Made by a program: the position numbers and the translations under genes. A model generated the notes under the pieces. That model saw nothing but the letters and a program-made list of their open reading frames with translations, was not told the origin of the DNA and did no database searches. A stretch of 64,000 nucleotides of DNA from Lentinula raphanica (lineage: Eukaryota; Basidiomycota; Agaricomycetes; Agaricales; Omphalotaceae), in the NCBI GenBank assembly GCA_027919835.1, contig JANVFP010000001.1:1240001-1304000 (forward strand). Direction: 5' to 3'. Of the stretch, positions 23,841 through 35,131 are shown one piece after another; position 1 is the stretch's first letter; each line of letters opens with the position of its first letter.

Positions 23841-24049
23841 GGATGGGGCATCGTCTCTCTTTTGAAATACTGACTTTTGCTCCAGATCCGGAATCCAGGC
23901 GCGGGAACAGGACAGATAACCGTGATACATACATACATATCCAATTCAAACCTTGTTCGACACTCAGGTTCATCGCCGTGTAGTACGGATGTGTTAAACG
24001 CTGAAAATTGGTGTGAGATTCACTTTCCAGTTAGTGGAACTGGCAAAAT

Positions 24050-24385
24050 CGTAAGTGAACAAACTATTGGGGCAGCTCTGTTCGTAAACTCATATCCTTC
24101 TCAGTTGAAAATCACACTGAAGATGACCTCTTCACCATAAGCAGTCGTGGCATCCCTCTCAACAATGGTCAGCCGCAGAATGTTGGAGGAATTTGGCTTG
24201 ATTGCCAAAGAGAGTAACTGTCCTGGTCGCTAGCATTGACATGTACAAGAAATAAGTATGGTCATTCTGGCTGCAGGAGCTACATGTAAGTCATGGCTTT
24301 CAGATCCATCAGCGATTTCCAGAAGCACTTGCCTGATTATAGATCCCAGAACACTGAGCGGAAACGGAACCCATGTTATCGACAA
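24050..24385 (-). pseudogene. Degenerate array copy III
   Basis: A decayed relative of copy I. The minus strand at about 24340-24382 matches exon 1 of copy I, and 24118-24240 matches the LATRTVTLFG and TTAYGEE regions, but with frame disruptions (the run after TLFG shifts frame) and an early stop after VIF. The 3' exon with the WTGS block is missing. Its upstream flank (24440-24600) matches the promoter of copy I, so it is the copy-I partner in the duplicated two-gene unit. Confidence 0.65.
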
Positions 24386-24690
24386 CACAATGTAAGGCGC
24401 GAACGACAGTTGACAAAGAATATAGGATGACGGGAACTGGTACAAAGCTGAGGTTGAGTCTGGGAAGTATCAGAATTACTATTCAGGTACATCTTTTCAA
24501 GCCGAACACTAATTCATCACTGAATCTATACGAAGCAGTAAGCATACAAACTACGACTTCGAAGAGCGCCAAAACTTGTTTTTCGATGGGCTCACTGTAA
24601 GGGATTTAGGAACACCAAGATGCCGTATGGTGAGGAACACTTTTCTCCTGGACAGTAACATCTTACAGTCTTCACACACACCGTGATTCT
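24386..24690. other. Duplicated intergenic spacer
   Basis: Diverged copy of the spacer at 22740-23011; promoter of relic III and 3' flank of copy IV. No gene. Confidence 0.5.
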
Positions 24691-25470
24691 CTACAGTAAT
24701 ACGGTCCCAATCATGATGACAGCAAAACTCGTAAGAAAACCGAATGTTTGCCTTCCCTTCAAAGATCTTGCAGCATTTTCAGAGCTGCTCGTCTCCGTAG
24801 CCGAAACAGAGACCTCGATAGTCTGAAATGGTACGACTGACCCGGTCCAACTCGTTGTTTGAGTGGTAGACTGGCCGCTGAACCAGAACACTTCTGTACA
24901 CGCTCCTGTGCTAGAATCGAAATTGCAATTCTGGACTGCAAAATCAGCCGACTGCAAAATCGCATTGGCACTAGCACCGACTGCGTAGATATCTACATCG
25001 GGGATAAGATTAGACTATGGACTCTGGAGCCCTCCTCAGACGATTCACGAATCACTCACCGTGCTCCGTCACAGGTGTCGAATATGTTCCAGTTGACCAC
25101 GATATCGATACGACACTTCCATTCCCATTCGCGAAACCCTGACCTTCAACAAACTCGCTATAGACGAGATCTTCTCCGTATACAGTCATGACGTTTCCAT
25201 CACTCGTGGTCGTCCCCAATACACTTATCGAACTCGATGGTGTAGGTGTAGATAGCTGCTGAAGTATAGACAGCGTCGTTGGAAATGGGATATTGGATAG
25301 AATTACTGTCCTAGTTGCTGGTATTGCGTGGACATCGACCGGAAGTACTGACATCGCTGCAAGAAACACACCTACTTATTCTTCAACATCAATCTTCCAT
25401 GAACTAGACCACGTTTCACCTACCTATCCTTCCAAAATGAGCACAGTGGAAACTGAACATCATTGTGTAA
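24440..25470. repeat. Duplicated unit, right copy (relic III promoter plus copy IV)
   Basis: Right-hand partner of 22740-23840; the gene at its right end (IV) is intact while its copy-I equivalent (III) has decayed. Confidence 0.65.
24691..25463 (-). CDS. Small secreted, probably GPI-anchored protein, array copy IV
   Basis: Closest relative of copy II. The start at 25463 (MMFSFHCAHFGRI) lies in exon 1; exon 2 adds VFLAAMSVLPVDVHA, completing the signal peptide, and IPATRTVILS opens the mature protein. GTTTSDGNVMTVYGED and SWSTGTYSTPVTEHGE are identical to copy II. The last exon has QNCNFDSSTGACTE, a Cys pair shared by most family members, then QTTSWTGSVVPFQTIEVSVS and a hydrophobic tail (FGFLTSFAVIMIGTVLL). 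All introns have normal GT-AG borders, so the copy is probably functional. Confidence 0.75.
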
Positions 25471-25845
25471 CTGTCGTGAGTGGGCTTTGCGGGAGCCTCA
25501 GAGATGTCGTCGCTCCTTAAATCCCCATTGCTGGATTACTTCTCTCTTCACCTTTCGAAACTATGGGATTCGGAATCTAGGCATTTGAACAGGAAATTCT
25601 GTTGTATTCGTGTTCATCACCGTCTTGTACGGATGTCTTTCACGGTAAAACGCGGTAAGTTCCAACTTCCTGCTCTCCTGAGCTTTCTTCACACGGAACT
25701 CAACTAGATCTCGGTCTTTCTATGTAGTATCTGCCGGGTATGTGTACTCGCTGCCATGATAACATGGCCTTCTGAACTCGTTCAGTACCAAGTCCTGCAT
25801 GCTACACAGCATAACTTTGACGTACGCACGAGGCTCTCAAACACT
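25464..25845. other. Intergenic spacer in the array
   Basis: Promoter of copy IV (similar to that of copy II: GTTCATCACCGT...GTACGGATGT) and 3' flank of copy V. No gene. Confidence 0.4.
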
Positions 25846-26632
25846 CTACACCAGTACGACCCATAACCAGAGGGCTGCTGCACAAACACTAGTAAGTACA
25901 GTGACAGCCGGCTTCAAAGATCCTGCGGCATTTGCACCATCGGTGGTCGGCGTAACTGAGACAGAGACTTCAAAAGTTGCAATGGGAGTGACTGATCCAG
26001 TCCAGGCCGTAGTACGAGTCGAAGCGCCACTGAACCACATCTTCTCGGTACAGGCCCCAGACTCAGAATCAAAACCGCAATCAACGACGATAACTGGCTG
26101 TACTGCAAGCTCTTCGTACGTGTAGGCGTACTCGAGAGCATTCGACCCAACCGCAAACATGTCTAGAAATATACCAATATCAGTTCGCACTTTCCTTCAA
26201 GTTGGCGGTATCGAGTTAATTCTTACTATGATCCGTTTGTGGTGTGGAATATGTTAGAGTCGAAAATGTCGCCGAAGGGGACCCATCCACAGTCACAAGG
26301 TCCCCTTGGACGTATTCACTGGCAACAAGGTCTTCCCCATACACGGTCATGACTTCTCCATTGATTGTCGTTGTCCCCACCAAACTGTACGAAGTTGCTG
26401 GGGTGGGCGTCGATGGTGGCTCCAGTGGATTCGCTGATGAAGATGAAGTGGGAACATTGATTCCGAAGAGGGTTACTGTGCTAGTCGCCGGTACTGCCCC
26501 GACGTAGGTATGAAGTGTTGACATTGCAGCCAACAAGATGCCTGCACGTTTTCGGCGGTTAGGACTCTACTTGCCAATAGTCTTCGTGCACTGTGACTCA
26601 CCGAAACGTTGAAACGAGGGAAGGGTGGACAT
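25846..26632 (-). CDS. Small secreted, probably GPI-anchored protein, array copy V
   Basis: A more diverged member of the same family. Exon 1 starts at 26632 (MSTLPSFQRFG); exon 2 contains LAAMSTLHTYVGA, VPATSTVTLFG, a Ser/Pro linker, GTTTINGEVMTVYGED and TYSTPQTDH. The last exon has DCGFDSESGACTEKMWFSG, TTAWTGSVTPIATFEVSVS, and a hydrophobic C-terminus (VLTSVCAAALWLWVVLV). The Cys pair and WTGS block are intact. The intron between exons 2 and 3 is very short, with the last exon beginning close to 26160. Confidence 0.72.
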
Positions 26633-26983
26633 CGTTGGAAAATCAAGGACAACACGTAGCTCAAGAAAGTACAGAAGCCTCGCGCGGATCGCGTCTCTTT
26701 ATGAAGAGAGTCCGTGGTGACAAGCATCTGAGAAACGGAGTAAATTCAACCTTCGCCGTTCGGCGGTTGCTTTGTTTCTCTCCCTTATTTGAATTTGCGA
26801 TATTTCCTGCCAGATTATCCTCTATTATCCTCTTCATCTTGATTCTCCAGGATCAGCGCTCACAATTGATTATCGGGGGCTTGGCATCATAAATACATGC
26901 TCATCGGTCATGGTATGTGCTGGTATGTGCAGAAGAAGAAATGTGGTTGATTTTAGATTCATGCGATCCTTTCAACGACACCA
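26633..26983. other. Intergenic spacer in the array
   Basis: Promoter of copy V and 3' flank of copy VI. No gene is supported. Confidence 0.4.
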
Positions 26984-27763
26984 CTAGAATGGAACCAACG
27001 CAACAATGGTCGAAACAAGAGCAGCGAAACAAACTCCCACAAGTGGACTGGTAATCGTCTCGTAGCTCTTTAACGATCCTGCCCCATTCGAAGAACCAGA
27101 ACTAGTGGAGTTGGTCGCTGAATCCGAGTCAGAAATGGTAAAGGTCGCATATGGCACGACTGATCCAGTCCAAGCCGTAGACGTGCTTGGTGAGCCAACA
27201 TTAGCCTGGTAGAGCTCCGTGCACACTCCGGTCCCAGCACTTTGACCCGAGCTGAAGATTTGACACTCCACGGCGAACCCCACATCATCCGTTGAGGTGG
27301 GAGAGTGAGAATATTCTATAACGCTGGCCCCAAGTCCGTATACCTCTATAGTATCTCGTCAGGCTCATATTGAGCAACAGTGAATACAATCCTCTAGAGA
27401 CTCACCATGCAAAGTTACAGGGTCCGAAACTGTCACCGTCGACCAGGTCCATTCCGCCGACTGGGTTCCGCTTGCAACACTCGTGGTCTCCCCTTCGACA
27501 AATTCACTGTTGACGATATCTTCGCCGTACAATGTCATGACGGCTCCATCATCGCGTGTCGTTGTCCCAATCAGACTGAATGAAATAGATGGGGTAGGAA
27601 CAGACGGCGGCTGGGGCTCGTTGCTGTCGGATGGGATTGGGACATCGAAAAGGGTGATAGTGCTTGTCGCTGGTACAGCGTAGACACGGAGCAGGGTCGA
27701 TGTTGCGGCCAACAATGTCCCGACATATGTTGTGGCATGTAATGCAGAATAGTGGGTCAACAT
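26984..27763 (-). CDS. Small secreted, probably GPI-anchored protein, array copy VI
   Basis: Outermost and most diverged member. It begins in a single longer first exon at 27763 (MLTHYSALHATTYVGTLLAA), which supplies the signal peptide without the separate exon 1 seen in the other copies. Family motifs are VPATSTITLFD, GTTTRDDGAVMTLYGED, VTLHGE, then in the last exon VECQIFSSGQSAGTGVCTE, STAWTGSVVPYATFTISDS, a Ser/Asn-rich spacer and a hydrophobic tail (LVGVCFAALVSTIVALV). The Cys pair has a longer loop than in the other copies. Role unknown. Confidence 0.72.
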
Positions 27764-28767
27764 GCTGGCGATGTATGGCTGAGGAGGGCAATTTGGGGGA
27801 CGAGATTCGAAACACGAAGATGATTGGAAAGTAGTGGAAAGTCCATGGATACTTTATATGATAGTATCAATATCGATCGGTATCACCTTGTGATGGTCTG
27901 TGATACCCATTCTGCGATGTCTTGGCCAGGCTTGGCTTCAGCACGGCACACTGCACAGGACACGAGCGTTGATGTGTACTTACTGTTGGTCAACGTTTTT
28001 GGCAGTCTACTGTGTTTGATAGTCCTAGGCGTTGAACGTGAACTCTTGTTATCCCACATCTTTTAGCAGTCACAACCGAAATCATCAATACTTACGATGA
28101 ATCGTCACTCGAAGGGGCTGCTGCAACCAGCGGACGATTAATTTGCTCGGAAGTTGTGGCATCGAGGGTGTGTTCTATTAATCTATTAATTCTAGCGTAA
28201 TGTGACACCCATTGCTGAACATGATTCCATCTTACTGTCATGGACTGTACTTGGAAAAGGAGTCCTGACTCTGGCATGCGCCTCAGAGTCTCTCATGAAA
28301 GATACGCTTCGCATTTCCATATAGATTCTCTAACCGCAAGTATACTTTAGTGGCAAACCTTTCAAATCGTATGAACCATAGTGGCTTCGGAGTTATCCGA
28401 AGTTCAGTTGAATTTCCCTCAGTTACCTGCCACATATGAATCCAATAACTTCATAGATAACATTGCTTATGATTCAGTATGGCGATGGGAGATGTGAATC
28501 AAGAGAGGACTGAATATCCATTAATAAACGAAGACTTTAGCACGCTGCACCGTCAAGTGACTTACTCTTTTGGGACAGATAAACACAGCTTTGACCGGTC
28601 AAAGCATTACACATCGGGCAAGAGTCATTTATTCGAGCAGGAGTTTTACGCGATACTTTATGTTGTACATACTCATCCGGTTCCCATACAATAGCTTCCC
28701 CTTTCTGACCTGGTCAGAATTTACACTTTGAGTGGAGTTGTACGAAGATAAGGCTAAAGAATTGAGG
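27764..28767. other. Intergenic region, 1 kb
   Basis: Promoter of array copy VI on the left and the 3' flank of the 1-Cys peroxiredoxin on the right. No frame with coding character is seen. Confidence 0.4.
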
Positions 28768-29605
28768 TTAGATTTGTACTCGGATCGATAGGGCACGCAG
28801 ACGAACATAGTGAACAGTGTGCTCAGGGAACAGCCTCTTGGCTTCCTCGCCCTGGACACTAGCATGTACAATAACATCTTCTCCAGGTCTCCAGTTGACG
28901 GGAGTAGCAACTTTGTATCTGTCATAACCCAATCAGAATCGTCTCCTCGAAATCGCTCAAATGGATAGTGCTCACTTGTCTCCGAGTTGGATTGCATCTA
29001 TTGCTCTGATGATTTCGTCGAAGTTCCTTCCAGCTACGGCAGGATAGTCCAACTTGAGTCTGATCTTTTTGGCTGGGTCGATGACATAGACACTTCGGAT
29101 TGTGAAGGGAAGTCCAGCTTTGGTGTCGATGTTCGTAGCATCTTGGTAGTCGAGCATGTCGTAGAGGTAGGAGACGCGACGATCAGCATCGGCGATCTAA
29201 GAGGCGATACTCAGTTCATTGGCATGCAGAAAACAATTGAAGCAAGACACTTACGATGGGGTATTGGACGTCAGTCTCCGAAACACTCTTCGTGCCATAC
29301 TCGTTGATATCCTTGACCCACTTGTAGTGGTCTTCCAAGCCGTTAGCACTGATACCGATCACCTTGATGTTCCTTTTCTCCCAATCGCCTGCTTTGGCCC
29401 GTCGAGCGACCTCACCGAGCTCAGTGGTGCAAACAGGTGTGAAGTCTCCAGGGTGAGAGAAGAGAATACCCCAAGAGTTGCCGAGCCATTCATGGAAGGA
29501 TTTAATCGGACCTAAAGTCGTTTCGGCCGAAAAGTCGGGAGCGACAGAGCCAAGGCGGAGCGAAGGGCGGTTTGGGTCTGGTGGAGGCGCAGTGACTGAA
29601 GACAT
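28768..29605 (-). CDS. 1-Cys peroxiredoxin (Prx6 class)
   Basis: Peroxide-reducing enzyme. Three exons run from the start at 29605 to the TAA at 28768-28770. The peroxidatic cysteine lies in SHPGDFTPVCTTELG, the exact Prx6/Prx1p motif. Further family segments are VAPDFSAETTLGPI, WGILFSHPG, KVIGISANGLEDHYKW, YPIIADADR, LPFTIRSVYVIDPAKKIRL, YPAVAGRNFDEIIRAIDAIQ, then the C-terminal domain with VATPVNWRPGEDVIVH and EEAKRLFPEH. Length (about 225 residues) is standard. Unlike yeast Prx1 there is no mitochondrial presequence, so a cytosolic or nuclear location is likely. It is the second peroxiredoxin in the window, of a different class from that at 8.3 kb. Confidence 0.94.
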
Positions 29606-29654
29606 CGTTGTTGAGGGTTGATAATGAAAGTTCAGATTGTGCTGAAGCCCACAG

Positions 29655-29664
29655 CTTATATAGA
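29655..29664 (-). promoter_or_regulatory. TATA-like element upstream of the 1-Cys peroxiredoxin
   Basis: TATATAAG on the minus strand lies about 50 bp upstream of the ATG at 29605. Position and sequence fit a core promoter TATA box; no functional data. Confidence 0.4.
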
Positions 29665-32206
29665 TCTCACGAATGTAGCTTGGTGCGAATTGTGTTAGAT
29701 TGCGTGATTAGAACGGGTCTATGCAGCTTCTAGTTTAAGCTCGGCCATTCACGCAATTTTTACGAAATCTATCCTCCCGTCCACTTCGTTCATGCAGGAA
29801 ATTCAATGATAGATTATGATTCTGAATGGCGTTGAATATGGAGGTCTCTAGTGAGCCCAGTCAGCTGAGATACTTGTGGGCCTCTCGGCGGAACCACACA
29901 ATTCAAAATGAAAGCGTTGATCAGATGAAGAAGATTGATTATTCGCATATCATGATGGTCCAGGTGCAGAGTGAATCCACGATACTTATGTAGATCGATG
30001 CCAGTGATAAGGGGTCTGAACCTTGCATAGGCGGGCGATTCGGGGGAGCGGGAAAACAGGACACGACAGATAGGAACAGGGATTGAGATGTTCTCGTTTC
30101 CAATGTTTTCTCAATGGTTTCGTTGGGAGCAGTGATTCTACAACGAGGTAAGGCCGCCAAAAGCCCGCATGATTCAGCCTGTAGCAGCCTGAAGAGACCC
30201 AACCGTGACCGTATTTACAACAAAGCTTGCCTCGAGTCCAAGGATCAGATCTTATCGCGATGTTCAAATCATCAATCAATCCTTTGCAAGCAGTAAGGCA
30301 GAGAAGGTTCATGACAGGGACGCTATGGAGAGGGTAAACGTATTGCTTTGGTATGTACAACAAAAGGCGATACACATCACCTTCAAGGCGGCAAGGAGAA
30401 CCTATCGGCGAGTCTTGTTTATTTGATGGTGGAATTCGTCGAAAAGCTGAGTCGGTCACTGACCGAATGGCCAACAAAGACTTTGAAGAGAATAGATCCA
30501 GTTGTGTTTTGTTCAACTTTGTTAGCTGAGAAGATTTCGAGATCAATCAAGAATCCGTGATAGTTAGAGAGCTCGGTATCCCCGGTTTCAAGATATCAGA
30601 TGTATCACCTTGCTTATTGACCAGAGAATCTGATGTGAGTACTAGTTCGCTCGAGTAGCTGATACCAGTGAGATTTGGCTGGTGAAGGAACAAAGAAAAG
30701 AGGCGCTTACCAGTAGCGCTCTAACAAAGTACCAGCGCTTATTTCTACATAAACTGAGATTCTTCCGTTCGACTTTCTTCGAGGACTCCGTTCAACAGGT
30801 GCAACTATCTCTATAGCGCTGCTCGCCGAGCACTACTCGTCAGGCCCTGCTATTTCTGGTATCTGAAAAAGAACGATAGGCACCGTTAGCGGTATCATAT
30901 CATAATACTCAAAATGCTTGAAAAAGCTGCCTTGCTGCGCCTCGATTCACTACCGCCCCAATAATAACTCACCGGGATATATTGACTTTTCTACGCACGG
31001 GGAGTTCGTGGCATCGACCTGGTCTCAGACCTAGATGTAGCTGACAAATTGAGCTGGTCATTCAAATCCAAGGTTTGATGATATTTCGTGTCGAGGAGTC
31101 CCATTTCAGTCCAGACACTCGCTGCATCGATACCTTTTGTCAATATTTGATCATACAGGTAAGAATCATTTCCACCGACCGAATCGAGCATTCTGAAAGG
31201 CTAGCCGTGTTGTTATAGTTCTATTACAGTGTCAATCGAAGCATCGAGGACTCCTAAGCAATGGCAGCTCTTCCATTCTGTTCAACAAGCTCACTCCTAG
31301 TGCCCTCAAGCTCCGAATCTGAACTCAAGACCCATTTTCCCATCAGGCCCGAGTATCACAGGCTCTAACTTTATACAAGAGCCTTATTTATCTCTCTGAA
31401 GGGTTACGACAATTGTTGTGTTGAACAGCTCAAGGGAAGTCACTGGGACTATTCTACGCGGGTACAAATCATTCCACTGCCTTGGCCGTCGTGAAGTTGG
31501 AGAGGTGATGAATGAGCCGTGAAACCTACGCCTTCCCGCGACGAAAGCAATGATCTATAGTACCGATCAGTCGCTGCATAGTATGTGTATTTTCCTCATC
31601 ACGTTCATGAACAAAGAAGGGCATGTTGAACTTAGTTCTAACAACCCTCGGTCCTGGGCCGTAACTCCAGAGCTTTCGGTGGTCTGTTTATAGTGTTCCT
31701 GGATCCTGGCCCGACCACCCAAACGACCAAGAGTCAGACTGTATCGACTGTCACCGGTCACTGGCAGTCGGCTTCCAAAGTTCCTGCTGGTAATTTCCGC
31801 CGACTCCCTCGATTTGGACCCACTCCACACTTGGAACTTGCCGCATCGGTCTGAAATTATGAAGAGAGAAGGGAAGGTCTTGTCTCTCGAAATGTGATTC
31901 GTCGACATGTGTCTATGAAAATCCTCTTCTCAGAAATATCACCAAATGATGAAGCTCTTGATGGTGTGGTAACACGCGTTTTCGCGAGAGTTCCCCTTTC
32001 AACTCAACGAAACGCTGTTTGTCAGTTCCGCAACAGTGGATCTGCTGAAGACGGACTATATTCGAGTGGGGATCAAGGAGCTTGACACCTTAGGCCTGTG
32101 CTTAATATGTGCGATTACTCCATATATATGGAATTGAAAAGGGCTAGAGAGAAATCGACTTGTCCTTTCCTTCTCTTCCCCTGTTTCTGTACCTGCGTTG
32201 CTCAAT
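29665..32206. other. Large intergenic region, 2.5 kb
   Basis: The largest gap in the window. No frame resembles a known family, and long reading frames on both strands around 30000-30550 overlap in a way typical of non-coding sequence. A 66-codon minus-strand frame (30991-31191) is the best small-gene candidate but has no similarity or neighbouring exon support. No repeat was seen by eye. Confidence 0.4.
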
Positions 32207-34293
32207 ATGATGCTTCAAGATTTCCTGGCAACATTGGCTGCGTCGGCTGAAGATTCTCCTGGAATCGATATGTCCGCAATATTCGCTCCTTTCTTTTGGG
32301 GTAAGTCACTGCTTCGACCTCTGTTCGGATGACCCCAGAACTGAAGAGCCTGGACAACGAAAGGTTTTTTCGTCTCGATATTGTAAGTCAGTCTAGACTC
32401 ATTAGACCTTGGGCTGTTATCAACTTACCTGTTTTCTTAGCTTGGGTGGAATTACAATCGTACAAGCATATATGTACTTCCCCCACCCGACGGACAAGAC
32501 CAGTGTTCAAGTGCTTGTGAGTAGCTCTGACTTCCCCCCGACTCGCTGGCAATCAACGAATGCTTACCGAAATTTGGTGCTTTCGTGCAGGCCGCAAGCA
32601 TGCTGTAAGCCTTTCTAGTACTCCAGATTTGAGCCGTTCATCGAAACGAGGCCTTTAACATAGCATCCTTGACCTGATCTCTTCCGCTCTTGTTGCGCAA
32701 TCACTCTATTACTACCTGGTTTGTTTAAACACTCGTCTTGAGAGGGTTCTGAGCCGAGAGTTTAACCGACACTGACTGATAGATTCCTCACTTTGGTTCT
32801 ACGGCTCCATTGAGGACAATTACACCGTAAGTGTCGGTGATGCACTATTTGCACTGGAAACTGACGAAGGGGGCCCTACTGGTCTTGCGACTCACCAGTG
32901 AACTGTCCGCAGAATGCTTGATCTCTGGCATTTTGACTTTCACGTACGTCTATCACTGTTGATGATGCCAATCGCCACACCTTGGTGATTACCGCAATGA
33001 TCCTCGTACCTTGGGTAACCTACCTTCTTTCGCAGCTCTCAGATGTATTTCGTCCATCAAATCCACTCGGGTATGTGTGAAATACGGTAGACGTCCTTCT
33101 TGTCCAGTATGCTCATTTCGTCACGTTCAGTGAAGCGCACCGGCTTTTTGGCTTGGACAATACTCGTAGTTTTGGTAAGTTCAGGTCGGAATCACTGTTT
33201 GTAATTGGGCTGATATCAATCACGAACAGACTCTCTTTGCTATCATCACCTTCGGTATTTATCAAAACTCGATGCAATCTATGTCGTTCTGATGTGCGAA
33301 CTCCCACCCGTCAAGTTGGAGGCATAGGTATGCTTTCCAGTTGGCCTTGAACTAAGCTACATACTAAACAATACACATAGGCTGTGTTGCGACCATGTAC
33401 GTCTTTGCATATGGAGTCCTCGCAGATCGTAGTAAAGACTTCGCAGTAAGTTTCTGCCCTTACTCTATGATGGGGGCCAAAACGAAATACTGACATGGAC
33501 CATAGATATTCTTCGGTATCGCCAAGGGTTTCGGTGCTGTAACGGACATCATGGCAACGATCGCGATGTGTACCTACCTTTCGAACGCGAAAACAGGTTT
33601 CAGTACCCAGTAAGTTGTTACGAAGATTCGAATTACGAACCCTGTCTTGAAGCTTGCCGTGACTCCATCCAGCACGGACAATCTCATCAAAGGCTTGATT
33701 CAATATATCATCGAGCGAGGCGCTGTTGTAACGCTCATCCAAACTCTTCTGTTGATCACCTTTTTCGCGGCTCCGAATAATTTGTACTGGTATGAAGTTC
33801 CCCTAGGGCTTCAACTATCATGTGTTGTATTCACAAGTACGGTATAACATAGGCTGGCATTCCATATCAACGTCACCAAATTGTATGCGAATACATTTTG
33901 TACGTGGTGCTTGTGGTATATGCGAGTCAAAGTACTAACTCTAGGATCTATGAACAACTCATAGTCTGCATGTTCGTCCCTCCTTTGATGATACATTCGT
34001 CTTCCACTAACTCACGGTCCACTTGACTCCTCATTGCTAGGCTCAACGCTCGAAAAAACCTCTGGAAGAAACACGCACCAAAGAACGAGTCTACATTGTC
34101 GTCAAGCGGCATTGACATCCACAGCTCTAGGTTTGAAGCCTCTGCACGGTCTTACGCTTTGTCTTCGCTGCACAGAGAGGTCTGTCTCTACTTACAATCC
34201 TCATGATTTTTATGTTATTCTACTCACTCCTCAATTTAATAGGAGCCCGAAATGCCTACTATCACCAAGTCTGTCGTTATTGCTGAGGTATGA
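32207..34293 (+). CDS. DUF6534-type multi-pass membrane protein
   Basis: A gene of about 12 short exons typical of the large Agaricomycete DUF6534 family (predicted seven transmembrane helices, function unknown). Reconstructed segments in order: MSAIFAPFFWG, LGGITIVQAYMYFPHPTDKT, MLILDLISSALVAQSLYYYL, IPHFGSTAPLRT, ECLISGILTF, SQMYFVHQIHS, VKRTGFLAWTILVVL, GCVATMYVFAYGVL, FFGIAKGFGAVTDIMATIAM, IKGLIQYIIERGAVVTLIQT, LAFHINVTKLYANTF and LNARKNLWKKH. The order and hydrophobic pattern match the family throughout. Two junctions, after exon 1 (32300) and after YANTF (about 33900), did not close in frame with normal splice sites, so there may be frame errors or missed exons. The stop could also be at 34369 if another last-exon frame is used. 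Confidence 0.68.
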
Positions 34294-35131
34294 GCCACTC
34301 GGAAACTGGGATGGGACTAGAATGGGACCCAGCAAAAGGCGATACACGACTCGTGAATCTGGTCGATAGTTGCTTTGGTTAATTTACTATGCTTGAGGTT
34401 ATTGGGGATCGATGGTACTATGTATTCGAGTATGTGCACACCTGTGTTTTCATATTTAATTTTGTAAGTATGTATTAGCCTACAGAAATCATCCAGCTTA
34501 TCTGTCTGCCTCGCAGTTCATGATCATTGAGGACTTTTGAGTTCAGAATACTCCTAACAGCCTCAAACCCTGTATCATCATGAGCTGTCACTGGAGGCTG
34601 TTTGCTTGCAAATTATGAGGGCGCCTTCTTTCATTGAACAGTGCTTAAACCAAGAAAAAACTGTATGGCAATGAACGGAAGGGGCTATACTACTTAATAT
34701 ATAATACATTCGGATGTTTCGATATGGACAGCAAGTACGTCGAGCACCGCTATTACTACTGTAAGCTACTGAAAAGCTGTCCAGGATATATAAATAGACG
34801 ATGGAGTCTGCGATTGTAAAGTAGAGGAAAGGGAGCGAGAGAACGTCAATGGAGGAAGCAATGGGGGAAGACTGTTTCGATGTTGGGAAAAAGTTTGTAC
34901 AGTTGAAAAGCACTGGCAACGATTGAAGATGGAAAGCAATTCTAGCGACGGGTCCTACGTTTAGATCATATAGTACAAATTTTGCAAGGATGGTTCATAG
35001 TGCACGCACGGACAGCGAGGGTGGGGTTTTGAGCAGTCAAAAGGGAAAAGTGTGTATGCCAAATGAAAGCAGGAACGATTTGGAGAAGCACAGAGCAAGC
35101 AAAGCACGAAAATGAGTCTAGCGTGTCCGCC
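34294..35131. other. Intergenic region between convergent genes
   Basis: 3' flanks of the DUF6534 gene (+) and the BTB gene (-). No gene or repeat is supported. Confidence 0.4.

Noticed and set aside
29986..30546. 186-codon minus-strand frame in the large gap
   Set aside because: Cys/Arg-rich composition of non-coding DNA, heavily overlapped by opposite-strand frames, no recognisable motif.
30991..31191. 66-codon minus-strand frame with an ATG
   Set aside because: No similarity, no adjacent exons or promoter signals; cannot be separated from chance.
31567..31908. 113-codon minus-strand frame
   Set aside because: No family resemblance and no splice-linked continuation.
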